Source: Icerya purchasi
Taxonomy: Eukaryota > Arthropoda > Insecta > Hemiptera > Monophlebidae
NCBI GenBank assembly: GCA_039619475.1
Contig: CM077115.1
Coordinates: 479,768,400 to 479,832,399 of the forward strand
Direction: 5' to 3'
DNA length: 64,000 nt
Shown piece after piece: positions 1 through 13,257 of this stretch. The notes below the pieces were generated by a model. It was not told where the DNA came from. It did not search any database and saw only the letters and a list, made by a program, of their open reading frames with translations. Position 1 is the first letter of the stretch; every line of letters begins with the position of its first letter. The position numbers and the translations under genes were made by a program.

Positions 1-1130
1 CTTAACTGGACCCGGTTATGAATGTCTTCAGCTGTTATTTGCATTTCCGCCATATCCTGCTCTGTTTCTTTGAACCAATTCCATTTTGTTTTTTGGCCTT
101 AAGTATATAGAAGTATTCTATTGCTCAATCTTGTATTGTTCATTCTCATGATATGACCATAAAAACCAATTCTCCTTTTCCTAATTTTCAACTTTAATGT
201 ATAGTTCACTGTTGTATCTTCTCCTGTAGATGTTATTTTCTTTAACTGGACCAAAAATTTTCCTCAGTATCTTCCTTTCTTTAATTTCTAGTTTTTCTAT
301 GAGTCCATTTTTATTTAGTGTACGTAACTTACTTACCTGTTTTTCCGCTGTCATTATTGAGTCCGACAGGATCACTAGGTCAACTGCAAAAGTCGGCAGT
401 TCATCTTAATTCCTTTATTTTTATATCCTATGGTAACCCCATTATCCAAATTTTTTTATTCATTTCCTTACGCTATTCGCGAATAACCGTTTCAAGTACA
501 CAATTAAACAGTAAGAGTGACAAACTCCAGTTTTGATTTTAAAGGCATCCGAAACATCTGCTCTGAATTTTCCCTTCGAGGTGGTATTTTTTAAAGTTTG
601 TTTAATAATCGCTCTGTTGTTTTACGATCTAACCCTAATTCTTTTAAAATTTTAACTAACGTACCCCAGTCTATGGAGTCATATGCCTTCTTAAAATCAA
701 CGAAGATCGCTACAAACTTCTTGTTCCCCTAAACTTTAAATACGATCAAATAAATTTAAGATTAATTATTTGTTCCACACACGGTCATCCTCTCCAAAAA
801 CCCGCCTGATACTCTCCTAGCTGCGAGTCTAATTGTTCGTCCGCTCTGTATTGCAGTGCCTTCGACGATGCTGCCGGCAACAGAGAAATTCCACAGTAAT
901 TATTAACGTTCGTTTTGTCCCCTTTTTTATGAAGCGAATGAATCAAAGCGGATATCCAGGCTAGTGGAAGTTTTCCTATTTTCCATATCTTATCGATGAT
1001 ATCTGTTGAAGTGATTAATTAATTAGTCTATCGCATATTTCCATAGTTCAGACACGATCCCATCTTCGCCCGATGCTTTCTTTATATTATAATGAATACT
1101 TTTTAGTTTATTTTTGTCCAATTATGTTAA
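1..1130 (-). mobile_element. Decayed non-LTR retrotransposon, endonuclease/RT type, running off the left edge
   Basis: On the minus strand the six-frame pattern reads through reverse transcriptase blocks in the correct order. At about 880-940 there is a segment like LHKKGDKTNVNNY followed by GISLL. At about 668-712 there is FVDFKKAYDSIDW, the RT motif A region, followed by a KELGLDRKT segment. Near 500 there is a degenerate SPLLFN-like piece. At 181-375 an open stretch contains KERKILRKIFGP, typical of the region after the RT in RTE/craft-like elements. A GHIMRM-like piece follows near 130-170. Stops and frameshifts separate the blocks, so this is a pseudogene. The 3' end lies beyond base 1. 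The piece at 32.7-33.0 kb on the same strand is the C-terminal tail of a similar element type. Subfamily naming is inference. Confidence 0.75.
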
Positions 1131-1737
1131 ATGAGATAATCTAAGGATACTCCTTTTTTAACGTTCTACTCAATCAGTATTCGCTGATACTCAAAAGTAC
1201 TGAAATGAGCCCGGCACGATTTATAATAAACCTAGGATATCGTTGGAGTCAAAGACGTGTAATATTTACGTCGCTGATTAGCAAATAACATTGTGAGGGT
1301 TTAAAATTCGTTTTCTCAATCGAATCTGTGATTATTCGTAGTGATCATTAGTAATATTTTAAGTTTTTGCCTTATTGAAAATTAGTTTGTTTTCTGACTT
1401 ACATTTCCACGTGGACTATTGATAATATTTTGAGTGCCAATGACATTTATTGTATTACTAAAAACTTGTCTAAATAAGTCACATTTTTTCAAATTTTTTG
1501 ACGACTACTGAATATTTCTATTTATCGATACTTAACGGTGTACTCGCAAGGTATCACTATGATGACCGGTTATGTGGGAACAAACATAAAAAAAAAAACA
1601 TACACTACAAACAATCTTTTTTTGAAGGCGATAATATATGCCCTTTTATAAATAATGTAAATAATTTATAAAAGTGATTTTATTATTATAATTAATAATG
1701 AATTATAATACACGTCATGAATAATATAACAATAATA

Positions 1738-1796
<59 letters not shown>

Positions 1797-1900
1797 GGAA
1801 TCGGACAGCATTTATCTATAAATAGAGTAATTTGTTATCTTATAAGAGAAATTAGCAACTAATAAATGACTTTAATTTTATACTTTCGTAATGCAGGGGT
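1131..1900. other. AT-rich gap with an (AAT)n microsatellite
   Basis: No coding signal was recognised. It holds an AAT trinucleotide microsatellite at about 1735-1793 and short A or T runs. Confidence 0.6.
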
Positions 1901-1904
1901 TCCT

Positions 1905-2350
1905 TCTATTCTTTTTTTTTCTTTTTTTTAGGCTCGTTTTTGGCTTTGACCCAACTAATTGAATGTATTATGATGGGAAATTAAATTCTGAGACGATAGG
2001 AGATGAAAAGAACAAAGGACTGCAGTAAGGGAATTACTGCCTGAATTGGGAAGGAAAGGATAAAGGATGTAAGAAAAAACCAAGAGCTAAGATTTTCGAA
2101 TACAAAAGAAAACGTTCACTAACAAGAGCCGAACATCCGAAGAAAACATGGTTCAAAAGGGCAATCAGTGTTGTGGAAGGGACAGAAAGGAGAAGTAAAT
2201 AGGAAGAAAACAAAAACAATGATTAATTCTTAATGCGATTAAGGAGACAATGGTAGAATGACGACTGAAAGGAATGAAAAGAAACCAAGTCTACTGGGCA
2301 CCGGCTGTACGAAATGGTGCGAAGCGCAATTGTTACTAGGTAGCGAATGA
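1905..2350 (-). mobile_element. Family A non-LTR retrotransposon, 3'-end fragment
   Basis: On the plus strand the fragment begins with a T-rich tract and a segment containing TTTGACCCAAC, matching the 3' end of the better copy at 52.1 kb, which has ATTGACCCAAC after its T tract. The minus-strand frame at 2034-2219 has a FFGCSALVSERFLLYSKILALG segment, split here as FFGCSALVSER and YSKILALG. It matches FFECPALDSER and YSKILALG in the 52 kb copy. Upstream, 2230-2350 still aligns by eye with 52430-52520. It is short, 5'-truncated and interrupted by stops. Confidence 0.7.
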
Positions 2351-5300
2351 GAAAAAGAAAACATTACTGAAACAACGTCAAAATAATGTTAAAAAAAACG
2401 GACGACGTCCAGTCGATTATGAAGAATTCCGCGAAAATAGAAAATTCTTTTAAAGGCATCTTTCCCAAAACTCGAAAAAACTTAAACCGGGCCAAAATCG
2501 TAAATTAAAAATGCGACATAAGAATTTTAATGATTCTCCCGGTTTCTCTTCATTGCACTGAGCGTAATAACGATCGTTTATCCGGTAATAATTTCAAATA
2601 AACAGCGTCGAAATACATTCCAATTTTAAGTCGAACAATTGTCGCTGATAGGTTAAAATAAAAACTTATAGCGCAGTTTCGATGGTAGTTTCGAAACAGA
2701 CGCTACGACAGAAAATACAAAAATCGCGCCCTAATCGTCACTTTTTCGCTTTTACGACCGCCAAAATCTTTTAAACCTTCTCAACCAGCTTCGACTAAAT
2801 AAAAAAAAAAACCTTCATTACCGTTATCGTTAACGTTCTCATTTCGTTTTATTTTCTAATCGCACAACACCTTCACCTTCCTTGAGATTATTCAATCTTT
2901 CCCCCGCACCGATACCGATACCGACCGTTACAGATATTTCCTAATGTCTGTATATTCAGTTAACTCGGTTTATTTATTGTCGATTCACAACTATCAGAAG
3001 TTTCACACACCACTATGATCCACTGTGGCAAAGCAATTGATAACGTCGTTACTGTAACGACCTCCTGGGTCACATTTTTACTCTTGCCTAAATTACAACT
3101 TCAGCGTAACCTACCTCTCCGTGTAATTTGCCTCCTTCTTTCACTTACTCTTCGCTTTTTTAAGTTTCTCGCGTTTACTGCCTTCAACAGTTGTCCGTCT
3201 TTTCCAGCTTTCTCACGATACTTTCGGTACTGTGAAGCTTACCCTGCAGTGCCAGCAGCCTGTGCGAGTGATTAAAAAAAAAAAAAAAATTCTCGTACAC
3301 GTACATTAAACCGATTTGTTTTTGAAGGCTGAGGGTCTTTTCAGTTTTTTTTTTTTTTTTAAAAAAACAAAAAATCATTACGGACTAAACAAAAAAACTA
3401 ATGACTAATAAGGTATTTTTAAGTCCTTTTATTATATCCTCTGACACTTTTATGAATGTGACGGTTTTTTATAAACAACGTCTTTTCATAAAGTACAGTT
3501 TTTAAAAATTCTATTAGTATAATTTTTTTTTCTTAATATTAACACCAATTCAGCCTATTACAAATTATTTCATAAAATTTCCCATTTATTCTGCTCCGAC
3601 CATTACAAATGTTGCGAATAAGATGTAGTAAAATCCGTTATTCCTAAACAAAGGAACATACAGGAGACATAAGTAAACAGCAGGAAAGAGATTCCAAGAT
3701 TTTCCTGATTGACGCTCCCCTCTTTCGTCGAAGCGTTTTCGTACTGGAAAAAAAAACAATCAAAGAAGATTAAGAAAAAAAGCAATAAAAGAAAAGTCGA
3801 AAGCAAACAAGAAGCATTACTTGAGAAAGAGCATGCCAAAATAGAAGAGACCCGTCACCAAACCACCGGAATATAAGAATGCGGTGGTAGCAAAAGTTAG
3901 AGTATAGTGTAAATTATTTTGTATTATAGTAATATTATATCAGTTAACATTGTTTTTTTTTTGTTTTTTTTTTTTTGTTTTAATAGAAAGTACTATTTAA
4001 GTTGATGTTATATTGTACGAACAAACGATATAATTATGTTGGGAACCCACAGACGAGTGCCTTGTGGGACTTGCAAATTATTTAAAAAAAAAAAATCAAG
4101 TACGTTACTCAAACCAGAATGCAAAGAGGTAAACGTTTTGAGCAGCGATTTTGAGAGGATTTTTCTAATCGACAGAGCCGTTCGTGAAACTCCGTTTAAT
4201 TCCGACATCATTCTCGGAGATGGTTCAAATTATTAGATTTATACGCGAAACGTTCAATTTTGAGTAGCAACCCATTTCTACTTCCCGCATGTAGTGTAAC
4301 ACAATAAAGGTAACGATACTCCGCGTATTAAACAACACAGGACATGTTGATCAATTACGAAATTATAAAATTCCGCACTTCAATTACAGTGAAATACCCT
4401 GATTAACTTTTAATCGGTTTCTCCGTGTGAATTATTTTATTTTCGAAAAAAAAATTGGCCGACTTTATTTCTTGAAGAGTTTTATTTTTTTACTGTGAAA
4501 ATTTATAAATGCTCGCCCGATAAAACTGATATTCTTTCAGTCGCATTATTCAATATTTCAGACGAATTCAAAATAAATACACCACTGCAACCGTAAAAAA
4601 GACAATGTAATTCGTAAATTTAATTACGAATAAATTTACGAAATTATGTTGCGCTTCTACGGTTTAAATGGTTCATTTATTCTGAAATCATCTGAAATAT
4701 TATCATATTATATTTAGGTTTATGCCTGGACAACGCTCATTCGCCAATAATTCACAGGGTTTTAACACGAAGGGCGAATCTTAAAACATGTTTATATGAT
4801 ATTCGAATATTTCCCTTAGGGGGAAATTCTTCGCCGTTGTTCATTGTATACTTCTTTAAGACTTAGTGTGAATATAATCGAAACATAATAGCCTGCATTT
4901 CTTTTTTTGCTTCAAACGATAATACAATTATTCGCGCCCTTCGTTTTTGCGTTTTTTGGCTACTTTTTATGCAGTTGTATTATGTTTCCCCTTTGTTATT
5001 GATTTCAAAAAGTTATTTAAGTAACATTCGCAAGCGATCGATTAATTATTGTTGAAATACTAGCTGATTTCGATAGTATGTGCTCGATGGAATACTACCA
5101 TTTCATTTCTTTACTATGGCAGCCCGGCGCTAGTAACTTTTACATAATTCGCTATTCGCGATATTGCGATGACAGCCCATTCTTATTCTACCGATCACTT
5201 TGTTACTCTTATATACAAACGAGCGTCATTCTAAAGACTTTTTCAAAACAGGTAATACATTTTCCGTTTTTATTGGTTCTTTCATCTCCGTTCATGCTGC

Positions 5301-5950
5301 TACGTTTCACTTCTGTCGTATATTCTTCCCAATTCTAACGATCTGGTCAAGAAGCTATAAGCTAGCCAATGCCAGAGGGAACGTATAATGTCGAATAACT
5401 ATAATATACGGAACCAAAGATCATCATATTGACTTATCATCAGATAGCACTGCTCTGCACCAATTCGTAACGCTGACATAAGCAGAAAGATCCATCTCTT
5501 AGATTAATGAACAATTCCGATTTCTTTTAAAAAAAACATTGACAACTGATTGCTTCACGTTCGTGTGAAAAACTCTGGCAACGCCACGATCGCATTAAAT
5601 AACTTTATAAGCGACGTGTCACGAGCATCACGCAAAAGAATCTACTTCCATTTTCGGAGGCACATTAAATAATTCAGTTTGAACAAGTCAGCAATGTGAT
5701 TAAGAAGGATTTCCAGAGAAATCTCGTAATACGAAAATACATGTAGTTGTATTAATGTCAAGATTAATAAAAGTACATTAAAGCCGAATCAATCAAAACA
5801 TCGAACTGTGATTTCGACTATTCACTTGGGAAAAAAGAATTACTCTCGTAAATAACCACGCGGATTATGAATAACTAAAACCGGTGAAAAAGGAATTCAC
5901 AAATTTGCTAATCATTTAGCGAATATACATATTTAGAATAAGTTACTTCA
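2351..5950. other. Non-coding AT-rich stretch, no gene recognised
   Basis: Only short chance frames are present. There is a T run followed by an A run at about 3270-3370 and several poly-T tracts (3951-3976). No exon with credible splice borders was recognised. It may be intergenic or intronic. Confidence 0.5.
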
Positions 5951-6060
5951 TTGGTATAATTAAAGAACTGTAAACGTATTAAATACGTGTATGTAAACTC
6001 TATATTTAATACGTTTGCAGTCCTTTAATTATACCATGACTGGACTGTGTTGCCGAAACA
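5951..6060 (+). repeat. Hairpin plus hammerhead-like tail motif
   Basis: The stretch 5951-5985 is nearly the reverse complement of 6003-6036, with a 17-nt loop, giving a foldback of about 34-bp arms. Directly downstream (6030-6055) is a degenerate CATGACTGGA...TTGCCGAAACATGTC segment. GAA followed by palindromic ACATGT and then C is the order expected for the short stem III and cleavage site of Penelope-element hammerhead ribozymes. The CTGATGA core is not intact. A similar tail occurs near 15082, and hairpin-linked relatives lie at 15.4 and 54.1 kb. Mobile-element origin is inference. Confidence 0.5.
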
Positions 6061-6825
6061 TGTCGTTGTTTATATAAATATTTTTTCTGATATTTAATTG
6101 AAATTAAAATTTTTTACAATTTTGAACAAGCATCAGAAAAAGACGTGAATAATCAAAAATATCTAATATTCCGTGAAATTTTTCTATCTAAAAATTCTGA
6201 AAATTTAACTGTTAGGACCTTATTTTCGAAAACCCCTTGCAAAAAATATCCTTGCGCTAGTCAGGACTATCGTGATAGATTTATCTGAAATCAAAAAACC
6301 AAATATTTTCTGTTAGCGGTAATATTTTGTAATTGAAGGAAGAATTTAAAAAAAAAAAAACGAAATTTGAATTTTTAGCGGTACTATTATTTTCTGTAAG
6401 ATTTACACCACGTATTATACTACACCTTGTAAAATAAGTTGTGATCGAAAAAAAAAAAAAAAAAACAAAAAAAAACCTTCGTCTAATCACTGGTCAATCC
6501 TATCTGGAACAAGTGGGCAAAATTTCAATAAAATCAATGCATTAGTTTTTGAGAAATCCTGTCCAGAAAATTGGAAAGTGGAATTTTGACAAAAAGGCGA
6601 TTAAAGTTTCAAGCAAAAATAAAACGAAGAAATTTTTCTTTTTCAACTTACATAGAACCGTCGATAAAGCAAAGATCCCGCTATAGTTGCAACACCCAGG
6701 GCGGCATTCTTTTGCTCTTATCTGAGACGAATTCTTACTTCTCGAGTTCCAGCTCCAGAGCTCTTATCTCAGCTATGAGTATACATCTTGTTTCCGCCTA
6801 TACTTCGAGCTGTTTCGACCTAGTT
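6061..6825. other. Non-coding stretch, no gene recognised
   Basis: A-rich and T-rich tracts are present (6345-6360, 6448-6475). No conserved domain or exon could be recognised. Confidence 0.5.
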
Positions 6826-7200
6826 TTACGTCTGTAGCGCGTTAAATATTTCCAATAGAGCTGAGACCCGCGCGTTGAAAGTGACCATTAATGCAGCAAC
6901 TTCGACCATTTTGGGACCCGCAGGAAGTATTTTTTGAGTGATTTTCCAAATTATCTGGTTCAGACTGTCATTATTATTTTTCGTAAAGCCACCAACACAC
7001 CGGCCTAGAAGTACATCCTTATTAAGCTCTTTATAAATGGGCTTGATAACTGACAAAACATCACTCGACGCAGTGTGCGGCGTAATCATGCATGAACGAT
7101 GATGCAGCATTTATACCTGAAGCAGCTACCAAACGCACCATGGGTCATGGGCACTTCTCGTGCTGTGGACTTTCGTCCGTGAGCTATAATATTAACGTCT
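6826..7200 (-). pseudogene. Transposase-like C-terminal fragment (MULE/Zisupton-like insect element)
   Basis: The minus-strand frame at 6826-7110 (94 codons) contains IKPIYKEL, LLGRCVGGFTKNNNDSLNQI, IWKI and a closing FNARVSALLEIF segment. The block of a C-x-G-G-x-T-(Q/K)-N-x-N-(D/E)-S-x-N-x-x-(I/V)-W signature, followed by an AALMVTFN piece, is typical of a large group of insect transposon-derived proteins that I associate with Zisupton/MULE-type elements. Upstream, in another frame at about 7125-7200, an HEKCP piece fits the zinc-binding stretch that precedes this block in the family. The frame breaks between the two pieces show it is dead. The superfamily name is from memory. The homology to a mobile-element protein is more secure than its exact class. 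Confidence 0.55.
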
Positions 7201-8509
7201 CTTCATTTTTATTCCAACTTCTTTTTATAACCAGCCCGTAATAAACTGTTAATTTATCGATAATACCTGTAAGCCTTTGATAAAAAGAGTTTTTTCTAAT
7301 TACCTTTCATTTTTTTTATTCAACAGTTGTCTTTTTTCACTGATCGCGTAAAACCCATCTTCTTTTGCACGCGTTCTACTTATTTTTTTTTTTTTTGTTT
7401 ATTATATTTTTTGTTTATTTGAAAATTTCCACTATAAGATCTGCAATGACTTCGGAATGTGTAATGACTTTAAACCGCCGTTGGGTAAATAAATATAAAT
7501 TAATTGTTTTATATCGGTGTTATTTACTTATTGTATGTTAAAATAACGAAAAACAATGAGCTACAAATATCGATTTAACGCTATTGATAATAAATGATGA
7601 AGATTAGGCGTGGCGAGGGGAAAGGAAAGATTCGAGAAGACACGGATATAAGGTCGGCTTTCGAGACAGTCGTTTTTAGTCGGTCATCATGAAGCGGTCA
7701 TTATTTCTTAAGAAAAAATCTTCAGGAAGAAATCGGCCTTTTACGGTTTTTTGTATGCGAATCGGCTTACGAAAATATAGTTTAGGCAGAGCGAGATGTG
7801 AATTAACGTGATACAACTTAGTTAAAAGTAATATAAAGGTTGTCGTGAAGTCGCGTCGAAATTGTTTCCTATGTCTCCTTCAACGGAATTACCGATCAAT
7901 CGCAGCATTTGAAAATTGGCTTCATCGTACGTTCCTGTTCCACCGCCAGCAAACGGTGATACGCAAAATTTTCGTTTTATATTCGTTTGTTTTGATATTA
8001 ATGTTTGTAAATTTACTGTGTATTTTCAGCGGCCAGACGATAACGATCAGTGCAGGAATCTTAATAGTATAAAGTGATAAAAATAGTAACGAAATTTTCT
8101 ATTTACAATGAAAATAATAAAATACTTCAATATTGGTCCATGATATTAGAAGCCGTGGTGGCATCCCTGTGGATTTAATAGAACCGATATTTAAAAGTTC
8201 CGGAAAATATTCTTGATTGTACTATTATTACATGCAAAAAAAAAAAAAGGAACAAAACGATAAATGGATTTTTTTGAAATTTCAAAACCCACATATGTAA
8301 CCCTCCTGAAAGCATGAACGAACAGGAGGAAAATACAGTACCGCTTTCTAGTATACTACTTTGAAGAATTTTAAAGAAATACGCGTTTACATGCAATTAA
8401 ACGATAAATCGGTGTTTTTGGGTAAAGGTATAAAATTTTAATGAGTAAAAATAAAAATTTTTCAGCATACCTACGTTAGATAACTATACATGTTTAGAGA
8501 ATGATAAGG
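7201..8509. other. Non-coding stretch, no gene recognised
   Basis: A somewhat less AT-rich patch at about 7605-8065 has short open frames but no recognised domain or splice-bordered exon. The remainder is AT-rich. Confidence 0.45.
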
Positions 8510-8885
8510 TAGAATTATTAAGTTCCAAATTACATACAACATCCAAACCATTCGAAGTACAAATTGTAAATAATGAGAATAATGATCTAAATAATAGTAT
8601 TCATAGAAATGAAATTAGCGGTATTATTAGAAACCTTAAAAATAGAATATCAACATGATGAAATCTCACAAATGGATTTTTAAAGAAGTTTAATGATAAA
8701 TATCCTGAAGTAGTAACTGAGTTATAATTAATCTATTATTTTGTTATAATTATTACCCCGAAAAGTGTAAAATAATCTGGTAAAGACGCAAAGATGTCGA
8801 GCTCGTATAGAGCAATTTCGTTCATATCAAATTGTAGTAAGATCTACGGAAGAAGGATACTAAACAGATTAAAGGAATTTTTTAA
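8510..8885 (+). mobile_element. Non-LTR retrotransposon RT fragment
   Basis: Plus-strand translation across several frames gives a NNSIHRNEISGIIRNLK-like stretch, the usual linker before the RT fingers. A SYRAISFISNCSKIYGR then RILNRLKEF stretch follows. It corresponds to the RPISL..SNCSKIFEKIILNRL block at the start of many insect non-LTR reverse transcriptases. Frameshifts and stops interrupt it. It may belong to the same decayed insertion as the downstream RT and C-terminal blocks at 10.1-10.8 kb. Confidence 0.6.
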
Positions 8886-10079
8886 TTAAAAGAATATAAT
8901 AAGAAAAAACCCAATATGGTGCATTATGTTGTTGTTACGCTCTTTTCAATTAAAGTTTAAACTAATTCGGACGCCATTGAAGAAAAATTCTTCAAAATTA
9001 AAAAAAAAAAAGGAGGGAAAAAACACGAGAAAACAAAAGACTACCCACCGCAGAGCGGTCCACAGTGTCCTTGCTCAAAACGCCTACCACGCGAACGCCA
9101 ATCACCAGAATTAGACTAAAAGAACCGGAAGAACAAAAAACGAAATAAAATAAAATAATAAGAATAACAATATATATTTCCCCTTTATCGCGGTTATTCT
9201 ACTCGACTAGTTAATGACATCCTTTTAAGTACAACTTGCGACAAAAATCGATCGATCACAACGTTGATCGAATGGCGAGGAAAAAAATATCCCCTGGCTT
9301 CGAAACACGCGTGTATTTACATGCAGGGCCATATCTGAGAAGGGGGTTTTCAGGGCTCAACCCTCCCACCCCTGAAATGTCCGCGAAATAATAACTGCTT
9401 GAATTAAATGGACCGAAATTCGAAATAAATTGATTTCTTTTCAATTTCTGACAAAAGGGAAAAGAAAATTGAAATTTTTCATGAAAATTCTATGGAAACG
9501 ACTATTTTTTATTTGTTTTTATTGTAGTGTTGTCAAATATTGCACATACAATAATTAACTACAAGGCTGTAGTGTACCATTTATAAATACACACACACAC
9601 ACACATACACAGATATATATATTTATAAAAATATTTTCGTAACCCTTCTCGAAATTTTGGTATAGATACGACCTTGTTTATATGCAATAATTTGCGCAGC
9701 TGGGCAATTGTCTAGGCATCGCTTCTAATGCATCAATCGCTCAGCCGCCGAGATGTCCGATAACTTTTTACGATTACTAATATTTAATCGCAAGCCTCGA
9801 CAAAACACCGTGATGTCATTCACACTCGCTTTTATTACTAAGACAGGCATACATCTTAGCAATTTCAATAGATTGCTCGGAATTTCTCTAATGCAACCCA
9901 ACTACGTTGCAACAAAATTTCCACATTTCCCCGAACTCGGTACATGTATATCATCGCTAACTTAACTTAAAATGTACACACGCAAACTATTCACAATACT
10001 TTATTTTCCCTCTTCGAATTAATTCGTTAATTATTATTATCATTATTCCTATTATTACTATTATTTTTACATCTTTTTA
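8886..10079. other. Non-coding stretch with a CA repeat and a hAT-like terminal motif
   Basis: A CA microsatellite sits at about 9588-9612. At 9327-9375 the sequence CAGGGCCATATCTGAGAAGG followed by a G run, then CAGGGCTCAACCC, resembles the G-rich end of insect hAT-type MITEs, but no partner end was found. No gene was recognised. Confidence 0.35.
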
Positions 10080-10770
10080 TATAAAATATTTAAATTAAAA
10101 GAAAATGTAACGAAGGCCTTCGACAGTCCCGACTTAAATAAATTGCTGGAATTGTTAAAAAAATTAGGACTTGATAATGGAATGTTAAATAAATATTATA
10201 TCTGGTAGTATTATTTATGCGGATATGTTAAAGACTAAAAGATTTCCGAATATACTTAAAGGTTTTCAAAGAGCCGTACCACCTATTAGGCTTATTAAAG
10301 CATGTAGAACGATCAGTTATATGGCTGCGGTAGTTATCTCGAGTATTGTGTCCATTCAATACGAATTGCAAAAACACATAAATACGTTTTTAATTAAAAA
10401 TAAAGTTGAAATCAATCACAATTTCAGTAATGTAATTTCTAGACATCCTCTTAATGTAAAACAGTTTAAAGTATACTAACAAATATCAAAATATATGGAG
10501 GACAATGGGCCGGTGAAACAATATTTTCCAAATATCAAAGATCGAATAAAAATAATAAAGACTTTGTGCCGAATTTTTTCAATGTACAATTCATATCTGG
10601 ACATGGTATATTTAGGGTATATCTCTATATATGAGTTTTTAAAATTATAGACACCGAAAATTGTAAAAGATGTAACTTTTCAGATGATTAAGGTATTTAA
10701 TAATTTATACGCTACAGAATTAGTTACAGATCTGTTTAAAGAGTTTGATGAATTTATCGTGGAAGAAATT
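10080..10770 (+). mobile_element. Non-LTR retrotransposon, RT to C-terminal domain, decayed
   Basis: Plus-strand blocks appear in order. An AFDS-containing piece (KAFDSPDLNKLLELLKKLGL) at about 10105-10175 is the RT motif A region. At 10225-10479 an open frame has ILKGFQRAV and RTISYMAAVVIS, matching the segment after the RT where R1/LOA/I-type elements read FQR..ALRL..AYRT. At about 10575-10700 an FISGHGIFRVYL piece precedes a C-x-x-C pair (ENCKRC), matching the LTGHG...C-x-x-C tail downstream of the RNase H in such elements. The RNase H core between them is missing or too decayed to read. Confidence 0.6.
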
Positions 10771-13159
10771 ACATATCATAAGAATAATTCAATTGTATAC
10801 TAATATGAGATAATTACGGTTAAAATACTAGTGTATTTTAATAGTTTATGAAAATATTAATTTGATTGTAAAATTGCATTACAGGAAACCAAAAACTTAA
10901 TATTGGATGATGCCTCTAATGAACATTATAGTACAAATTGTAAATTAAATAAACAACCTCGCCTAAAGTTATTGAGAGTAGGAAAAAAAATATAATCAAA
11001 AGTAAAATTCTTAAATTAAAAAAAAAAAAAAAAAAAGAAGAAAAAAACTACCAAAACTTCAACTTTGCAAAAAATTCCGTAGATTTCTAATTTTTATTTG
11101 CGACGACGCAACACACCGGTCAGTTTTTTTCGCACAAGAATATAAACACCAATCGGTATGTAACATTGTATCGGTTCTATTCTACGTTACTACATACGGT
11201 TGACAATGTCAAAAAGGGAATATTAAATTTAAAAAAAATACTACCACATATGCACGAGTTTTCTTAATTTGTTAAAGACTCCCTAAACTGTCCGACTTTT
11301 TAATTTCGCAAACGTTCAAATATGATGTGAAAAAATTTATCGTGCGACAAATAAAATCCTTTTTCGATTCAGCGTAAAACTCCGTATTATTAGAAGTTTT
11401 TGTTTCATTCCTCTTTTGCGCTTTGTATAATTTTTTTTTTTTTTTTTTTTTTTTAATTTTTGAAACATAAATAAATTTGCTTTACTAACAGTTTTTCTTC
11501 AACCCCTCTTTGTATTTTTTGCGATGTAGTTTTTTTATTAATTTTATTGATTTGATTGAAACTTATACTGGCTTATTAGCGGTAAAAAATATATGTCAAT
11601 TTTTTAGCGAAGTTCACGTAATTAGACCGCTTAATGACGCACGTCGTCAGTCGTTCTCGTTGACCGATTATCATGTAAACTTATCTGACATCAAATGCTT
11701 TCGATAACGCATTCGCACATACTACCATATAGGGCAAAAGCAGTAGGTTGTCTGTAAATACATCGAAAACGTGACGACCGCTTTAGATTTGTATAGTTTT
11801 GAAATTACGGACATCTTGGCTGCATTCAAAAACAGAGAAATTAGATTTTTTAACGTACCAAGGAGCCTTGGCGCGCTTCGGCCACCAACCCCCAAGGACC
11901 TCCTGCTTACTCCGACTGTATCTTGCAGCATTGTTAGCATCGAGAGTACACTTCTTTGTAAATTATAATTCACGATAGAATAATCTTACACAATTATTTC
12001 TCTATAAAAGAAATTCTTTTATTCGATGCTCCTGTAAGATTTTTTGAGGTAAATTATTCCACGATTCCTATAACTGATAGTTCAGCATCGCAAAAGCGAG
12101 AGCAACGAACAGGGATTTTCAAATAGTATATATACTATTTGATTCGGTTTTTAGTTATTTCCGTCTATCTGATTAATATGGAAATAATTTTCAAATTTTT
12201 AGACAAAGAAAAAAAAATAAAAATATTTTCCCAAACTCTTTTTAACAGAGAGATGATACGTGTTTTCAGAATTTCACGTTTTCTACGCATGATTTTACGC
12301 TAAAAAAAATATGTCTGCATTGCATTTAAATAAAAAAGCTAGAGAAATTGACCTTCACGCTCAAACTGATCTATACACTGTAATTAAATGAAAAAAAGGA
12401 GCCATAAATTTTACGTAAATAATTCTTACGTTAAAAATTATATCTATATTGCGATTAAATGAGAAAGCTATAAATTTTACATTAATTTTACAAAAATGTA
12501 CATACGCACTGAGGTCATATGGATTATATACATTTTCAGTTTAACAACTACTTGCATGGGGGGGGGGGGAATTTGCCGCTACTACTCCCAGTCGGCAATT
12601 TTTTTCGATTAACGAAATAAAGAATGAATTAACGGCGAGATAATTGCGTAAATCATCTAGATAAATCTATGAAATAAATTCCAAATTGGTGAATAACTAT
12701 TACACTGTGGTCCGATGAATGAATAAATACGATGGTAGTTCGAAAATTATTTGCAGTGTTCCAGCTACTGTCATTTTAATATGTGTTTCAGAAACTAATC
12801 TTACTATATGCCTTTTTACATATATAATATATTGTCCTTCATTATTCGCATTTGTTTTTTATTATTTTTCATTTATTACTATAAAACAAAAATAATAAAA
12901 AACATAAGACTGTATGAAGCATTATTATTACGATTTATAGTACTAACGCACTTTTCGGCAGGTCTCCGAAATTCCCGATATATTTAAATAATTAAACTGT
13001 TTACATCGCACGCAGCTTCCAAAAAAAAATTTTAAAATAATAATACTTTTAATTTATAAATTAGAGTAACATTAGGAATAAAAATGAAAGAAAAAATAAC
13101 CGATAATCTATAAAATAAAATCTCGATTAAAAATTTACGTATGTGCATTTAAATATAAT
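10771..13159. other. Non-coding AT-rich stretch, no gene recognised
   Basis: A-rich runs (11016-11036), a long T run (11430-11454) and an 11-base G run near 12559 are present. If the exon candidate at 13.2 kb is real, this stretch is its first intron or part of it. No second exon was recognised. Confidence 0.45.
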
Positions 13160-13175
13160 CTTTACGGATACTCAC

Positions 13176-13257
13176 CAGCGGAATAGCCGAAACAGCCGAC
13201 CAGTGTAAGCAGCAGTGAAATTTTAGTGAATCTGTTGAAGAAAAATTCTAAACTCAT
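13176..13257 (-). CDS. Candidate first coding exon of a secreted or membrane protein (host gene)
   Basis: On the minus strand an ATG at 13257 opens an 82-nt frame coding 27 residues plus one base. It begins MSLEFFFNRF and continues through a basic TK pair into a hydrophobic ISLLLTLVGCFGYSA stretch. That is a textbook n-region and h-region of a signal peptide. The frame ends exactly at a strong splice donor, GTGAGT (complement of 13170-13175), with phase 1. A TATA-containing promoter candidate lies about 215 bp upstream. The rest of the protein must be on exons at lower coordinates or outside the window, and I found no second exon. Gene identity is not recognised. The alternative is a chance ATG and donor, which the agreement of promoter, signal peptide and donor makes less likely but does not exclude. 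Confidence 0.42.

Noticed and set aside
11722..11973. Minus-strand 83-codon frame with an acceptor-like TTTGAATGCAG inside
   Set aside because: A possible splice acceptor was noted, but there is no conserved peptide or matching donor, and the opposite strand is also open.
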